Shown piece after piece: positions 12,781-23,956 of a stretch of 64,000 nt of DNA. The notes beneath the pieces were generated by a model, which saw only the letters and a program-made list of their open reading frames with translations, was not told the DNA's origin and ran no database searches. The stretch spans positions 5,934,871-5,998,870 of the forward strand of contig OX422193.1 of assembly GCA_949130485.1 (NCBI GenBank). The letters run 5' to 3'. The position numbers and the translations under genes are program-made. The stretch's first letter is position 1, and every line of letters starts with the position of its first letter. This stretch comes from Agelas oroides (Eukaryota; Porifera; Demospongiae; Agelasida; Agelasidae).

Positions 12781-14100
12781 AGAGCAAAGGTAGAGTGTAG
12801 TAGAGCCTAGTAGAGGCATCATAGAGTGTAGTATAGAGTCAAGTAGAGCCCACTAGAGCCATGGTAGGGTGTGGTAGAGACAAGTAGAGTCATGGTAGAG
12901 TGTGGTAGAGTCACGTAGAGCAAAGTGAAGCTTTGGTAGAGTGTAGTAGAGTCCAGTAGAGCTAATTAGAGTAATGGTAGAGTGTAGTAGAGCCAAGTAG
13001 AGACATGGTAGAGTGTAGTAGAGTCATGTAGAGCCAAGTAGAGCAATGGTAGAGTGTAGTAGAGTTAAGTAGAGCTAAGAAGAGCAAAGGTAGAGTGTAG
13101 TAGAGCCTAGTAGAGGCATCGTAGAGTGTAGTATAGAGTCAAGTAGAGCCCACTAGAGCCATGGTAGGGTGTGGTAGAGCCAAGTAGAGCCATGGTAGAG
13201 TGTGGTAGAGTCAAGTAGAGCGAAGTGAAGCTTTGGTAGAGTGTAGTAGAGTCCAGTAGAGCTACGTAGAGTAATGGTAGAGTGTAGTAGAGCCAAGTAG
13301 AGACATGGTAGAGTGTAGTAGAGTCATGTAGAGCCAAGTAGAGCAATGGTAGAGTGTAGTAGAGTCATGTAGAGCCAAGTAGAGCAATGGTAGAGTGTAG
13401 TAGAGTTAAGTAGAGCTAAGAAGAGGAAAGGTAGAGTGTAGTAGAGCCTAGTAGAGGCATCGTAGAGTGTAGTATAGAGTCAAGTAGAGCCCACTAGAGC
13501 CATGGTAGGGTGTGGTAGAGCCAAGTAGAGCCATGGTAGAGTGTGGTAGAGTCAAGTAGAGCAAAGTGAAGCTTTGGTAGAGTGTAGTAGAGTCCAGTAG
13601 AGCTAAGTAGAGTAATGATAGAGTGTAGTAGAGCCAAGTAGAGACATGGTAGAGTGTAGTAGAGTCATGTAGAGCCAAGTAGAGCAATGGTAGAGTGTAG
13701 TAGAGTCATGTAGAGCCAAGTAGAGCAATGGTAGAGTGTAGTAGAGTTAAGTAGAGCTAAGAAGAGCAAAGGTAGAGTGTAGTAGAGCCTAGTAGAGGCA
13801 TCGTAGAGTGTAGTATAGAGTCAAGTAGAGCCCACTAGAGCCATGGCAGGGTGTGGTAGAGCCAAGTAGAGCCATGGTAGAGTGTGGTAGAGTCAAGTAG
13901 AGTAAAGTGAAGCTTTGGTAGAGTGTAGTAGAGTCCAGTAGAGCTAAGTAATGTAATGGTAGAGTGTAGTAGAGCCAAGTAGAGACATGGTAAGGTGTAG
14001 TACAGTCCGGTAGAGCTAAGTAGAGCAATGGTAGAGTGTAGTAGAGTCAAGTAGAGACATGGTAGAGTGTAGTAGAGTCATGTAGAGCTACGTAGACCAA
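12781..14100 (+). repeat. 341-bp higher-order repeat, about four copies
   Basis: The marker 'agagcaaaggtagagtg' (third copy has a G variant) occurs at about 12,781, 13,081, 13,422 and 13,763. The spacings are 300, 341 and 341 bp. The shorter first unit lacks exactly one 41-bp monomer. Each unit also carries 'gaagctttggtagag', which is not seen in the flanking array. Confidence 0.85.
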
Positions 14101-16615
14101 TGGTAGAGTGCAGTAGAGCCTAGTAGAGCCATGGTAGAGTGCTGTAGAGTCAAGTAGAGCCAAGTAGAGCTAAGGTATAATGTAGTAGATTGCAGTAGAG
14201 ATAAGTAGAGCCACGGTAGAGAGTAGTAGAGTCCAGTACAGCTACGTAGAGTAATGGTAGAGTGTAGTAGAGCCAAGGAGAGCCATGGTAGAGTGCTGTA
14301 GAGTTAAGTAGAGCCAAGTAGACCCATGGTAGAATGTAGTAGATTCCAGTAGAGATAAGTAGAGACATGGTAGAGTGTAGTAGAGTCTAGTAGAGCAAGG
14401 GTAGAGTGTAGTAGATTCCAATAGAGCTTAGTAGAGACATGGTAGAGGAGAGAAGAGTCCAGTACAGCTAAGTACAGTAATGGTAGAGTGTAGTAGAGCC
14501 ATGTAGAGCCAAGTAGACCCATGGTAGAATGTAGTAGATTCCAGTAGAGATAAGTAGAGACGTGGTAGAGTGTAGTAGAGTCCAGTAGAGCTAAGTAGGG
14601 CAATGGTAGAGTGTAGTAGAGCCAAGTAGAGCAAGGGTGAAGTGTATAGTAGATTCCAATAGAGCTTAGTAGAGACATGGTAGAATATAGAAGAGTCCAG
14701 TACAGCTAAGTACAGTAATGGTAGAGTGTAGTAGAGCCATGTAGAGCCAAGTAGAGCAATGGTAGAGTGTAACTGAGTGAAGTAGAGCCAAGTAGAGTAA
14801 TAGTAGAGTGTAGTAGAGCCAAGTAGAGCCATGGTAGAGTGCTGTAGAGTCAAGTAGAGCCAAGTAGAGCTAAGGTATAATGTAGTAGATTGCAGTAGAG
14901 ATAAGTAGAGCCACGGTAGAGAGTAGTAGAGTCCAGTACAGCTACGTAGAGTAATGGTAGAGTGTAGTAGAGCCAAGTAGAGCCATGGTAGAGTGCTGTA
15001 GAGTCAAGTAGAGACATGGTAGGGGGCACTAGTGTCATGTAGAGATAAGTAGAGCCACGGTAGAGAGTAGTAGAGTCCAGTACAGCTAAGTAGAGTAATG
15101 GTAGAGTGTAGTAGAACCAAGTAGAGCCATGGTAGAGTGCTGTAGAGTCAAGTAGAGCCAAGTAGACCCATGGTAGAATGTAGTAGATTCCAGTAGAGAT
15201 AAGTAGAGACGTGGTAGAGTGTAGTAGAGTCCAGTAGAGCTAAGTAGAGGAATGGTAGAGTGTAGTAGAGCCAAGTAGAGCAAGGGTAGAGTGTAGTAGA
15301 TTCCAATAGAGCTTAGTAGAGACATGGTAGAGGAGAGAAGAGTCCAGTACAGCTAAGTACAGTAATGGTAGAGTGTAGTAGAGCCATGTAGAGCCAAGTA
15401 GAGCAATGGTAGAGTGTAGTAGATTCCAGTAGAAGTAAGTAGAGACGTGGTAGAGTATAGAAGAGTCCAGTACAGCTAAGTACAGTAATGGTAGAGTGTA
15501 ACAGAACCATGTAGAGCCAAGTAGAGCAATGGTAGAGTGTAACTGAGTGAAGTAGAGCCAAGTAGAGTAATAGTAGAGTGTAGTAGAGCCAAGTAGAGCC
15601 ATGGTAGAGTATAGAAGAGTCCAGTACAGCTAAGTACAGTAATGGTAGAGTGTAGCAGAACCATGTAGAGCCAAGTAGAGGAATGGTAGAGTGTAACTGA
15701 GTGAAGTAGAGCCAAGTAGAGTAATAGTAGAGTGTAGTAGAGCCACGTAGAGCCATGGTAGAGTATAGTAGAGCTAAGTAGAGCCAAGGAGAGCCAAGGA
15801 AGAATGTAGTAGTGTCCAGTAGAGCTAAGTAGAGCAATGTCAAAGTGTACTAGAGTCCAGTAGAGCTAAGTAGAGCCATGGTAGAGTGTATTATAGTCAA
15901 GTAGAGGCAAGTAGAGCCAAGGTACAGTGTAGTAGAGTCCAGTAGAGCTAAGTAGAACAATGGTAGAGTGTAGTATAGTCCAGTAGAGCTAAGTAGAGTA
16001 ATGGTAGAGTGTAGTAGAGCCAAGTAGAGCCAGGGTAGAGTGCAGTAGAGTCCAGTAGAGCTAAGAAGAGCAATAGTAGCATGTAGTAGAGTCAAGTAGA
16101 GCCATGGTAGAGTGTAGTTGAGTGAAGTAGAGCTAAGTAGAGCAATGGTAGCGTGTAGTAGAGCGAAGTAGAGCCATGGTAGAGTGTAGTTGAGTGAAGT
16201 AGAGCTACGTAGAGCAATGGTAGAGTGTAATAGAGTCCAGTAGAGCTAAGTAGAGCAACGGGAGAGTGTAACAGAGCCAAGGAGAACCATGGTAGAGTGT
16301 AGTAGAGTCAAGGAGAGCCAAGTAGAGCCATGGTAGAATGTAGCAGAGTCTAGTGTAGCTAAGTAGAGTAATGGTAGGGTGTAGTAGAGCCAAGTAGAGC
16401 TGTAGTAGAATCAAGTAGAGACAAGGAGAGGCATGGTAGAATGTAGTAGAGTCCAGTAGAGCTAAGTAGAGCCATGGTAGAGATTAGTAGAGTGCAGCAG
16501 AGCTACGTAGATTAATGCTAGAGTGTAGTAGAGCCAAGTAGAGTCAAGGTAGAGTGTAGTAGAGTCAAGTAGAGCCAAGTAGTGCAATGTTAGAGTGCAG
16601 TAGAGTCCTGTAGAG

Positions 16616-17288
16616 GTTGGGGTGTCAGGTGGGGGAGTGCCAACACTGCTACACACATCGTAGCTCCCATTTGTTGAGGCAAGACTTTCATAATTATGTA
16701 GCCTGTGTCTTTTCCTAATGCGTGGGGATCGTTGAGGGAGAGGGGGGGGATGGCCACTTGTTTTGGATTGTGCTACTTATGGGGGTGGGGCTGAATAGTT
16801 TAGGGGATCCCGGTAGGGGTTCTTCATGCTGGGGGCTAGTGTTATCGAAAGAGGTTGGACTGTTAGTGGGGCTAAGTGGAGGGGGAGGTGGGTGGTTCTG
16901 GGAGGAGTCAGGGGTAGGGGCATGGACTGGGCTTGAGGTGGGTGTGGGGCTAAACAGTAAGGGGGAACAGCTATGGTTAACAGATTCTATACTACTTATA
17001 CGAGGCATGCACGGGGTTACCGAGAGTATCAGCCTGAATTGGCTGTTCGGTGTCTCTTGTATGCTGTTGATGCTGTCATTCTGCGTCTGGGGGGGCTCTG
17101 ACAGTATCTCCGGGGATGTAATCGGTCCCTCGGTATAGATCTCCCTGGACCGGAGTGTGTATCTCAGGGTGCGGGTTCGAGTAGTATAGTGCAGTAGTTT
17201 CAAAAATGACGTCATCTCTGCGGCGCTGCGGTATAGGTTTATGATGAGGACAGTATAGGAGGGGGTTGGCAAAACTTTATTCACTGCT
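16616..17288. other. Non-satellite island inside the GTAGAG array
   Basis: About 670 bp with ordinary base composition breaks the satellite. The left edge follows 'tagag' near 16,615 and the right edge is at 'tagaggctaag' near 17,289. Because the array itself consists of TAGAG, a target-site duplication cannot be proved. It holds one minus-strand ORF, and an AATAAA lies just upstream of it (minus strand). Confidence 0.7.
16715..17215 (-). CDS. Pro/Ser-rich hypothetical ORF in the satellite island
   Basis: I do not recognise this protein. The first in-frame ATG is at 17,215, giving 166 residues. The frame is open further upstream to a TAA, but that part has only a GTG. The N-terminus (begins MTSFLKLLHY) is basic with several TRT/RYT groups. 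From about residue 35 it is rich in Pro, Ser, Thr and Asn, with PPPPP and repeated 'LFSPTP'. No catalytic motif, signal peptide or membrane segment is visible. It could be an exon or retroelement ORF1 fragment trapped in the satellite, or a chance ORF. The opposite strand is also open for 138 codons, which weakens the coding case. Confidence 0.25.
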   Translation of the reverse strand: MTSFLKLLHYTTRTRTLRYTLRSREIYTEGPITSPEILSEPPQTQNDSINSIQETPNSQFRLILSVTPCMPRISSIESVNHSCSPLLFSPTPTSSPVHAPTPDSSQNHPPPPPLSPTNSPTSFDNTSPQHEEPLPGSPKLFSPTPISSTIQNKWPSPPSPSTIPTH

Positions 17289-20200
17289 TAGAGGCTAAGT
17301 ACAGCAATGGTACAGTGTAGTAGAGCCAAGTAGAGCCATGGTAGTTTGTAGTAGATTCAAGTAGAGCCAAGTAGAGCCCTGGTAGAGTGTAGTAGAGTCC
17401 AGTAGAGCTTAGTAGAGCAATGGTAGAGTGTAGTAGAGTCCAGGAGAGCTAAGTAGAGCCACGGTAGAGAGTAGTAGAGTCCAGTACAGCTAAGTATAGA
17501 GTAATGGTAGAGTGTAGTAGAGCCAAGTAGAGCCATGGTAGAGTGCAGTAGAGTCAAGTAGAGCAAAGTAGTGCCAAGGTAGAATGTAGTAGATTCCAAG
17601 AGAGCTAAGTACAGCATGGTAGAGTGTAGTAGATTCCAGTGGAGCTAAGTAGAGCAATGGTAGAGTGTAGTAGAGCGAAGTACAGCCATGGTAGAGTGCA
17701 ATAGAGTCAAGTAGAGCCAAGTAGACCCATGGTAGAGTGTAGTAGAGTCCAGTAGAGCTAAGTAGAGTAATGGTAGAGTGTAGTAGAGCCAAGTAGAGCC
17801 ATGGTAGAGTGCAGTAGAGTCAAGTAGAGCGAAGGAGAGCAATGTTAGAGTGCAGTAGAGTCCAGTAGAGCTAAGTACAGCAATGATAGAGTGTAGTAGA
17901 GCCAAGTAGAGCCATGGTAGAGTGTAGTAGAGTCAAGTAGAGCCAAGTAGAGCCATGGTAGAGTGTAGTAGAGCCAAGTACAGCCACGGTAGAGTGCAGT
18001 AGAGTCAAGTAGAGCGAAGTAGAGCAATGTTAGAGTGCAGTAGAGTCCAGTAGAGCTAAGTACAGCAATGATAGAGTGTAGTAGAGCCAAGTAGAGCCAT
18101 GGTAGAGTGTAGTAGAGTCAAGTAGAGCTAAGTAGAGCCATGGTAGGGTGTAGTAGAGTCCAGTAGAGCTAAGTAGAGCAATGGTAGAGTGCAGTAGATT
18201 CCAGTAGAACTAAGTAGAGCCATGGTAGAGTGTAGTAGAGTCCAGTAGACAAAAGTAGAGCAATGGTAGAGTGTAGTGGGGTCCAGTAGAATCATGGTAG
18301 AGTGCAGTAGAGTCAAGTAGAACCAAGTAGAGCCATGATATAGAATGCAGTAGATTCTAGTAGAGCTAAGTAGAGACATGGTAGAGTGTAGTAGAGTCCA
18401 GTACAGCTAAGTATAGTAATGGTAGAGTGTAGTAGAGTCATGTAGAGCCAAGTAGAGCAATGGTAGAGTGTAATTGTGTGAAGTAGAGCCAAGTAGAGTA
18501 TTAGTAGAGTGTAGTAGAGCGAAGTAGAGCCATGGTAGAGTGTAGTAGAACCAAGTAGAGCCAAGGAGAGCCAAGGAAGAATGTGGTAGATTCCAGTAGA
18601 GCTAAGTAGAGCCACGGTAGAGAGTATTAGAGTCCAGTACAGCTAAGTAGAGCCATGGTAGAGTGCAGCAGAGTCAAGTAGGGCCAAGTAGAGCCATGGT
18701 AGTGCGTAGTAGAGTCCAGTAGAGCTAAGTAGAGCAATGGCAAAGTGTAGTAGAGTCCAGTAGAGCAAAGTAGAGTAATGGTAGATTGTAGTAGAGCCAA
18801 GGAGAGCCATGGTAGAATGTAGTAGAGTCAACAAGAGCCAAGTAGAGCCATGGTAGAGTGTAGTAGAGTCCAGTAGAGCTAAGTAGAGCAATGGTAGAGT
18901 GTAGTACGTAGAGCAACGGTAGAGTGTAGTAGAGCCAAGTAGAGCCATGGTAGAGTGTAGTAGAGTGTAGTAGAGCTAAGTAGAGCAATGGTAGAGTGTA
19001 GTAGAGCCCAGTAGAGCTAACTATAGACATAATACTCAGAGTGTAGTAGAGCCAAGGAGAGCTGTGGTAGAGTGGAGCAGAGTGAAGTAGAGCTAAGTAG
19101 AGGAACGATAGAGTGTAGTAGAGCCAAGTAGAGCCATACTAGAGTGTAGTAGAGTCCAGTAGAATTATAAGTTGAGCTATGGTAGAGAGTAGTAGAGTCC
19201 AGTAGAGCTAAGTAGAGACATTGCATGTAGAGTGTAGTACAGTCGAGCAGAGCTAAGAAGAGTAATGGTAGAGTGTAGTAGAGCAAAGTAGAGCCATGGT
19301 AGGGAGGAGTAGAGTCCAGTAGAGCTAAGTAGACTAATGGTAGAGTGTAGTAGAGCCAAGTAGAGCCATGGTAGGGAGGAGTAGAGTCCAGTAGAGCTAA
19401 GTAGACTAATGGTAGAGTGTAGTAGAGCCAAGTAGAGCCATGGTATAGTTTGTAGTAGATTCAAGAAGAGCCAAGTAGAGCCCTGGTAGAGTGTAGTAGA
19501 GTCCAGTAGATCTACGTAGAGCAATGGTAGAGTGTAGTATAGTGTAGTAGAGCCAAGTAGCTGAGCCATGGTAGAGTGTAGTAGAGTCAAGTAGAGCCAT
19601 AATAGAATGTAGTAGTGTGCAGTAGAGCTAAGTAGAGCAATGGTAGATTGTAGTAGAGCCAAGTAGAGCCATTGTAGAGTGCTGTAGAGCCAAGTAGTGC
19701 GATGTAGAGCTATGGTAGAGAGTAGTAGAGTCCAGTAGAGCCAAGTATAGAGACATTGTAGAGTGCAGTACAGTCGAGCAGAGCTAAGCATAGTAATGGT
19801 AGAGTGTAGTAGAGCAAAGTATAGAGCCATGGTAGGGAGGAGTAGAGTCCAGTAGAGCTAAGTACACTAATGGTAGAGTGTAGTAGAGCCAAGTATATAT
19901 ATAGAGCCATGGTAGATTGTAGTAGAGTCAAATAGAGCCTAGTAGAGCCCTGGTAGAGTGTAGTAGAGTCCAGTAGATCTACGTAGAGCAATCGTGGAGT
20001 GTAGTAGAGTGTAGTAGAGCCAAGTAGAGCCAAATACAGCCATAGTAGAGTGTAGTAGAGCCAAATAGAGCCATAGTAGAGTGTAGTAGAGCCAAATAGA
20101 GCAATGGTAGAGTGTAGTAGAGTCCTGTACAGCTACGTAGAGCAATGGTAGATTGTAGTAGAGCCAAGTAGAGCCATGGTAGAGTGCAGTATAGAGTCCA

Positions 20201-22338
20201 GTAGAGCTACGTAGAGCAATGGTAGAGTGTAGTAGAGTCCAGTAGAGCTAAGTAGAGACATAATAGAGTGTAGTATAGCCAAACAGAGCTGTGGTAGAGT
20301 GTAGCAGAGTGAAGTAGAGCTAAGTAGAGTAACGGGAGAGTGTAGTAGAGCCAAGTAGAGCCAAGTAGAGCAATGGTAGAGTATAGCAGAGTGAAGTAGA
20401 GCAAAGGGGAGCAATGGTAGAGTGCAGTATAATCATGTAGAGCCATGGTAGAGTGCGGTAGAGTCAAGTAGAGACAAGTAGAGTGATGGAAAGTAGAGTG
20501 ATGGTAAAGGGTAGTAGAATCAACTAGAGCCAAGTAGAGCCATGGTAGATTGTAGTAGATTCCAGTTCAGCTAAGTAGAGCAATGGTAGAATGTAGTAGA
20601 GCCAAGTAGAGCCATGGTAGAGCGTATAGTAGAGTCCAGTAGAGCTAAGTAGAGGAATGGTAGAGTGTAGTAGAGTCGAGTAGAGCTAAGTAGAGACATA
20701 ATAGAGTGTAGTAGAGCCAAGGAAAGCTGTGGTAGAGTGTAGCAGAGTGAAGTAGATCTAAGTAGAGTAACGGTAGAGAGCCAAGTAGAGCAATGGTAGA
20801 GTGCAGTATAGTCAAGTAGAGCCATGGTAGAGTGCAGTAGAGTCAAGTAGAGCCAAGTAGAGTAATGGTAAAGGGTAGTAGAGTCAACTAGAGCTAAGTA
20901 GAGCCATACTAGAGTGTAGTAGAGTCAGGTAGAAATAAGTAGAGAAATCTTAGAGTGTAGTAGAGTCCAGTAGAGATAAGTGGTAGAGTGTTGTAGAGTC
21001 CAGTACAGCTAAGTAGAGTAATGGTAGAGAGTAGTAGAGCCAAGGAGAGCCATGGAAGAGTGCAGTAGAATGAAGTAGAACCAAGTAGAGCCATGATAGA
21101 GTGTAGTAGAGTCCAGTAGAGCTAAGTAGAGCAATGATAGAGTGTAATAGATTCTAGTGGAGTTAAAGAGAGCAATGGTAGAGTGTAGTAGATCGAAGTA
21201 GAGACATGGTAGAGTGTAGTAGAGTCAAGTAAAGCCACGTAGAGCCATGGTAGAGTGTAGTAGAGTCCAGTACAGCTAAGTAGAGGAATGGTAGAGTGTA
21301 GAAGAGTCCAGTAGAGGGAAGTAGAGATATAAGGGAGTGTAGTAGAGCCAAGAAGAGCTGTGGTAGAGTGTGGCAGAGTGAAGTAGGGCTAAGTAGAGGA
21401 ACGGTAGAGGGTAGTAGAGACAAGTAGAGCCAAGTGGAGGAACGGTAGAGTGTACCTGTGTGAAGTAGAGCCAAGTAGAGGAATGGTAAAGTGCAGTATA
21501 GTCAAGTAGATCCACGGGAGAGTTGAATAGCGTCAAGTTGAGCAAGTAGAGTGATGGTAAAGGGTAGTAGAGTCAACTAGAGCCAAGTAGAGCCATACTA
21601 GAATGTAGTAGAGTCCAGCAGAACTAAGTAGAGCCATGGTAGAGTGTAGTAGAGTCCAGTAGAGTCCAGTAGAGATAAGAACAATGGTAGAGTGTACTAG
21701 AGCCCAGTAGAGGCATGGTATATAGAGTGGAGTAGAGTCATGTAGAACCAAGTAGAGCCATGGAAGAGCGTAGTAGAGTCTAGTAGAGCTAAGTAGAGCA
21801 ATGGTAGAGTGTAGTATAGAGTGCAGTAGAGCTAAGTAGAGAAATGGTAGAGTGTAGTATAGCCAAGTAGAGCCATGGTAGAGTGCAGTAGAGTGTAGCA
21901 GAGCCATGGTAGAGTGTAGTAGAATCAACACGTAGAGGCATGGTCGAATGTAGTAGAGTCCAGTAGAGCCAAGTAGAGTAATGCTAGAGTGTAGTAGAGC
22001 CAAGTAGAGCCATGGTAGTGTGTAGTAGAGTCAAGTAGAGCCAAGTAGAGCAATGCTAAAATGCAGTAGAGTCTAGTAGAGGTACGTTCAGCAATGGTAG
22101 AGTGTAGTAGAGCCAAGTACAGCCATGGTATAGAGTGTGGTAGAGTCAAGTAGAGCCAAGTGAAGCTTTGGTAGAGTGTAGTTGAGCGATGTAGAGCCAA
22201 GTAGAGTAATGCTAGAGTGTAGTATAGCCAAGTAGAGCCATGGTAGAGTGTAGTAGAGTCAAGTAGAGCCAACTAGAGCAATGTTAGAGTGCAGTAGAGC
22301 TAAGTACAGAAATGGTAGAGTGTAGTACAGCCAAGTAT
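17289..22338 (+). repeat. GTAGAG satellite array, second block
   Basis: Same 41-bp monomer and orientation as the first block but more degenerate, with frequent small insertions such as 'tatagag' and 'tatatatatagag' near 19,895. It ends at an abrupt strand switch near 22,338. Confidence 0.93.
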
Positions 22339-22780
22339 ACTTGACTCTGTTACTCTCTATACCCTTGCCTCTACTTGGCTCTATTTGACTACTACACTCT
22401 ACCATGACTGTACTTGAATCTACTGTACTCTACTACAACCTACCATGGCCCTACTCGACTACACTGCACTGTACCATGGCTGTACTTGGTTCTACATGAC
22501 TGTATTACACTCTATCATTGCTCTATTTGGCTCTATATGAGTCTGCTACACTCTACCACGGCTCTATCTGACTGTACTACACTCTACAATGGCTCAACTT
22601 GGCTCTACTTGACTCTACTAACTCTACCATGTGTACACTGCACTCTACCATAACTCTACTTGGCTCTACGTGACTCTACTACAACCAACTATGGCTCTAC
22701 TTGGCTGTATACTACACTCTACCATGGCTCTACTTGGCTCTACTTACACACTACCATGGCTCTACTGCACTATACAGACA
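22339..22780 (-). repeat. GTAGAG satellite, inverted block 1
   Basis: The same satellite in reverse orientation: the plus strand now reads 'ggctctacttgactctactacactctaccatgg'-type text in short units. The switch from direct to inverted is abrupt at 'agtatacttgac'. Confidence 0.9.
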
Positions 22781-23296
22781 GTTTTACCTAATTATTTGGT
22801 TACTACAATTGCGTGACTATCCTTCGTATGCCAATTCAATCTGATGTATGTTTTCCTTTTGGAGTAAGTGCATGATCTGAAAATAGTCTAGGTACAGTTG
22901 TGATTTTACCATTTATATGTAACGGTCACTCGTTTTCAAGCCTGAAATGAGTAATTCTCGACCAAACTAGACAAAATGGGTATCAAACAGTTCCATTTGG
23001 TTTGTACATTCATAATCTGATGTTTGTTTACCTTTTGGAGTAAGTAATCTGAAAATAGTCTAGGTACGGTTGTGATTTTACCACTCATACGTAACGGTCA
23101 CTTATAACTAAGTTAGCGTTTTCAAGCCTGAAATGAGTAATTCTTGACCAAACTAGACAAAATGGGTATCAAACAGTTCCATTTGGTGTGTACATTCATA
23201 ATCTGACGTTCATTTTCCTTTTGAAGTAAGTGATCTGCAAATATAGTCTAACCAAATACTTAGCTAAAGCAACAACTTTGTTTTTGTAGTGCCGGA
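22781..23296. repeat. Unique spacer with 2.3 copies of a ~180-bp tandem repeat
   Basis: This AT-richer, non-satellite segment lies between the two inverted satellite blocks. A unit starting 'ctgatgt' begins at 22,841, recurs at 23,017 and begins a third time at 23,203 (periods 176 and 186 bp). Each unit contains 'ggagtaagt', 'agtctaggtac', 'cctgaaatgagtaattct' and 'caaacagttccatttggt'. No ORF of note is present. Confidence 0.8.
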
Positions 23297-23940
23297 CACT
23301 ACTACACTCTACCATGGCTCTACTTGGCTCTACTTGCCTCTACTACAACCTACTGTGGCTCTACTTGACTGTACTGCACTCTAACATGGATCTACTTGGC
23401 GCTACTTGACTCTACTACAAACTACTGTGGCTCTACTTGACTGTAGTGCCCCCTACCATGGCTCAACGTGGCTCTAATACACTCTACCATTGCTCTACTT
23501 AGCTCTACTGGACTCTACTACACTCTACCATGGCTCTACTTAGCTCTACTGGACTCTACTACATTCTACCATGGCTCAATCTACTTAGCTCTACTGGACT
23601 CTACTACATTCTACCATGGCTCTACTTGGCTCTACCTGACTACACTTTACCATGGCTCTACTTGGCTCTACGTGACTCTACTACTCTCTACAATGACTCT
23701 ATTTGACTATACTGCACTGTAACATGGATCTACTTGACTCTACTACACTCTACCATGGCTCTACTTGGTTCTGCTAGATTCTACTGCACTCTACCGTGGA
23801 TCTACTTGGCTCCACTGCACTCTACCATTGCTCTACTTGCCTCTACTTGACTCTCTACCACAGCTCTACTTGGCTCTACCAGACTCTACTTCACTCTACC
23901 ATGGATCTACTTGGCTCCGCTTGCCTCTACTACGAACTAC
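23297..23940 (-). repeat. GTAGAG satellite, inverted block 2
   Basis: Reverse-oriented satellite (CTCTAC on the plus strand). It continues inverted block 1 on the other side of the unique spacer. Confidence 0.9.
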
Positions 23941-23956
23941 TATTACAATAGTAGTT
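23935..23956. repeat. Perfect palindrome at the satellite inversion junction
   Basis: AACTACTATT and AATAGTAGTT are exact reverse complements separated by two bases. They sit exactly where the satellite switches from inverted to direct orientation. Confidence 0.85.

Larger units (their letters stand above)
1..16615 (+). repeat. GTAGAG satellite array, first block (41-bp monomer)
   Basis: The block is an almost unbroken run of GTAGAG hexamers spaced 10, 10, 10 and 11 bp apart, so four form a 41-bp monomer. Typical linkers after the hexamer are TGTA, TCAA, CCAA and CAATG or CCATG. The plus strand is full of TAG, so it is closed in every frame. The complement reads CTA/TAC/CTC and is open in all three frames, giving Leu/Tyr/Ser/Thr-rich ORFs of about 60-180 codons with no other coding signature. 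The array starts before the window. The only clear interruptions are two copies of a GC-rich hairpin element near 2,240 and 9,580. Confidence 0.95.

Noticed and set aside
16722..17138. 138-codon plus-strand Gly-rich ORF in the satellite island
   Set aside because: Antisense shadow of the Pro/Ser-rich frame. Neither is certain, but the minus frame is longer and less biased towards Gly runs.
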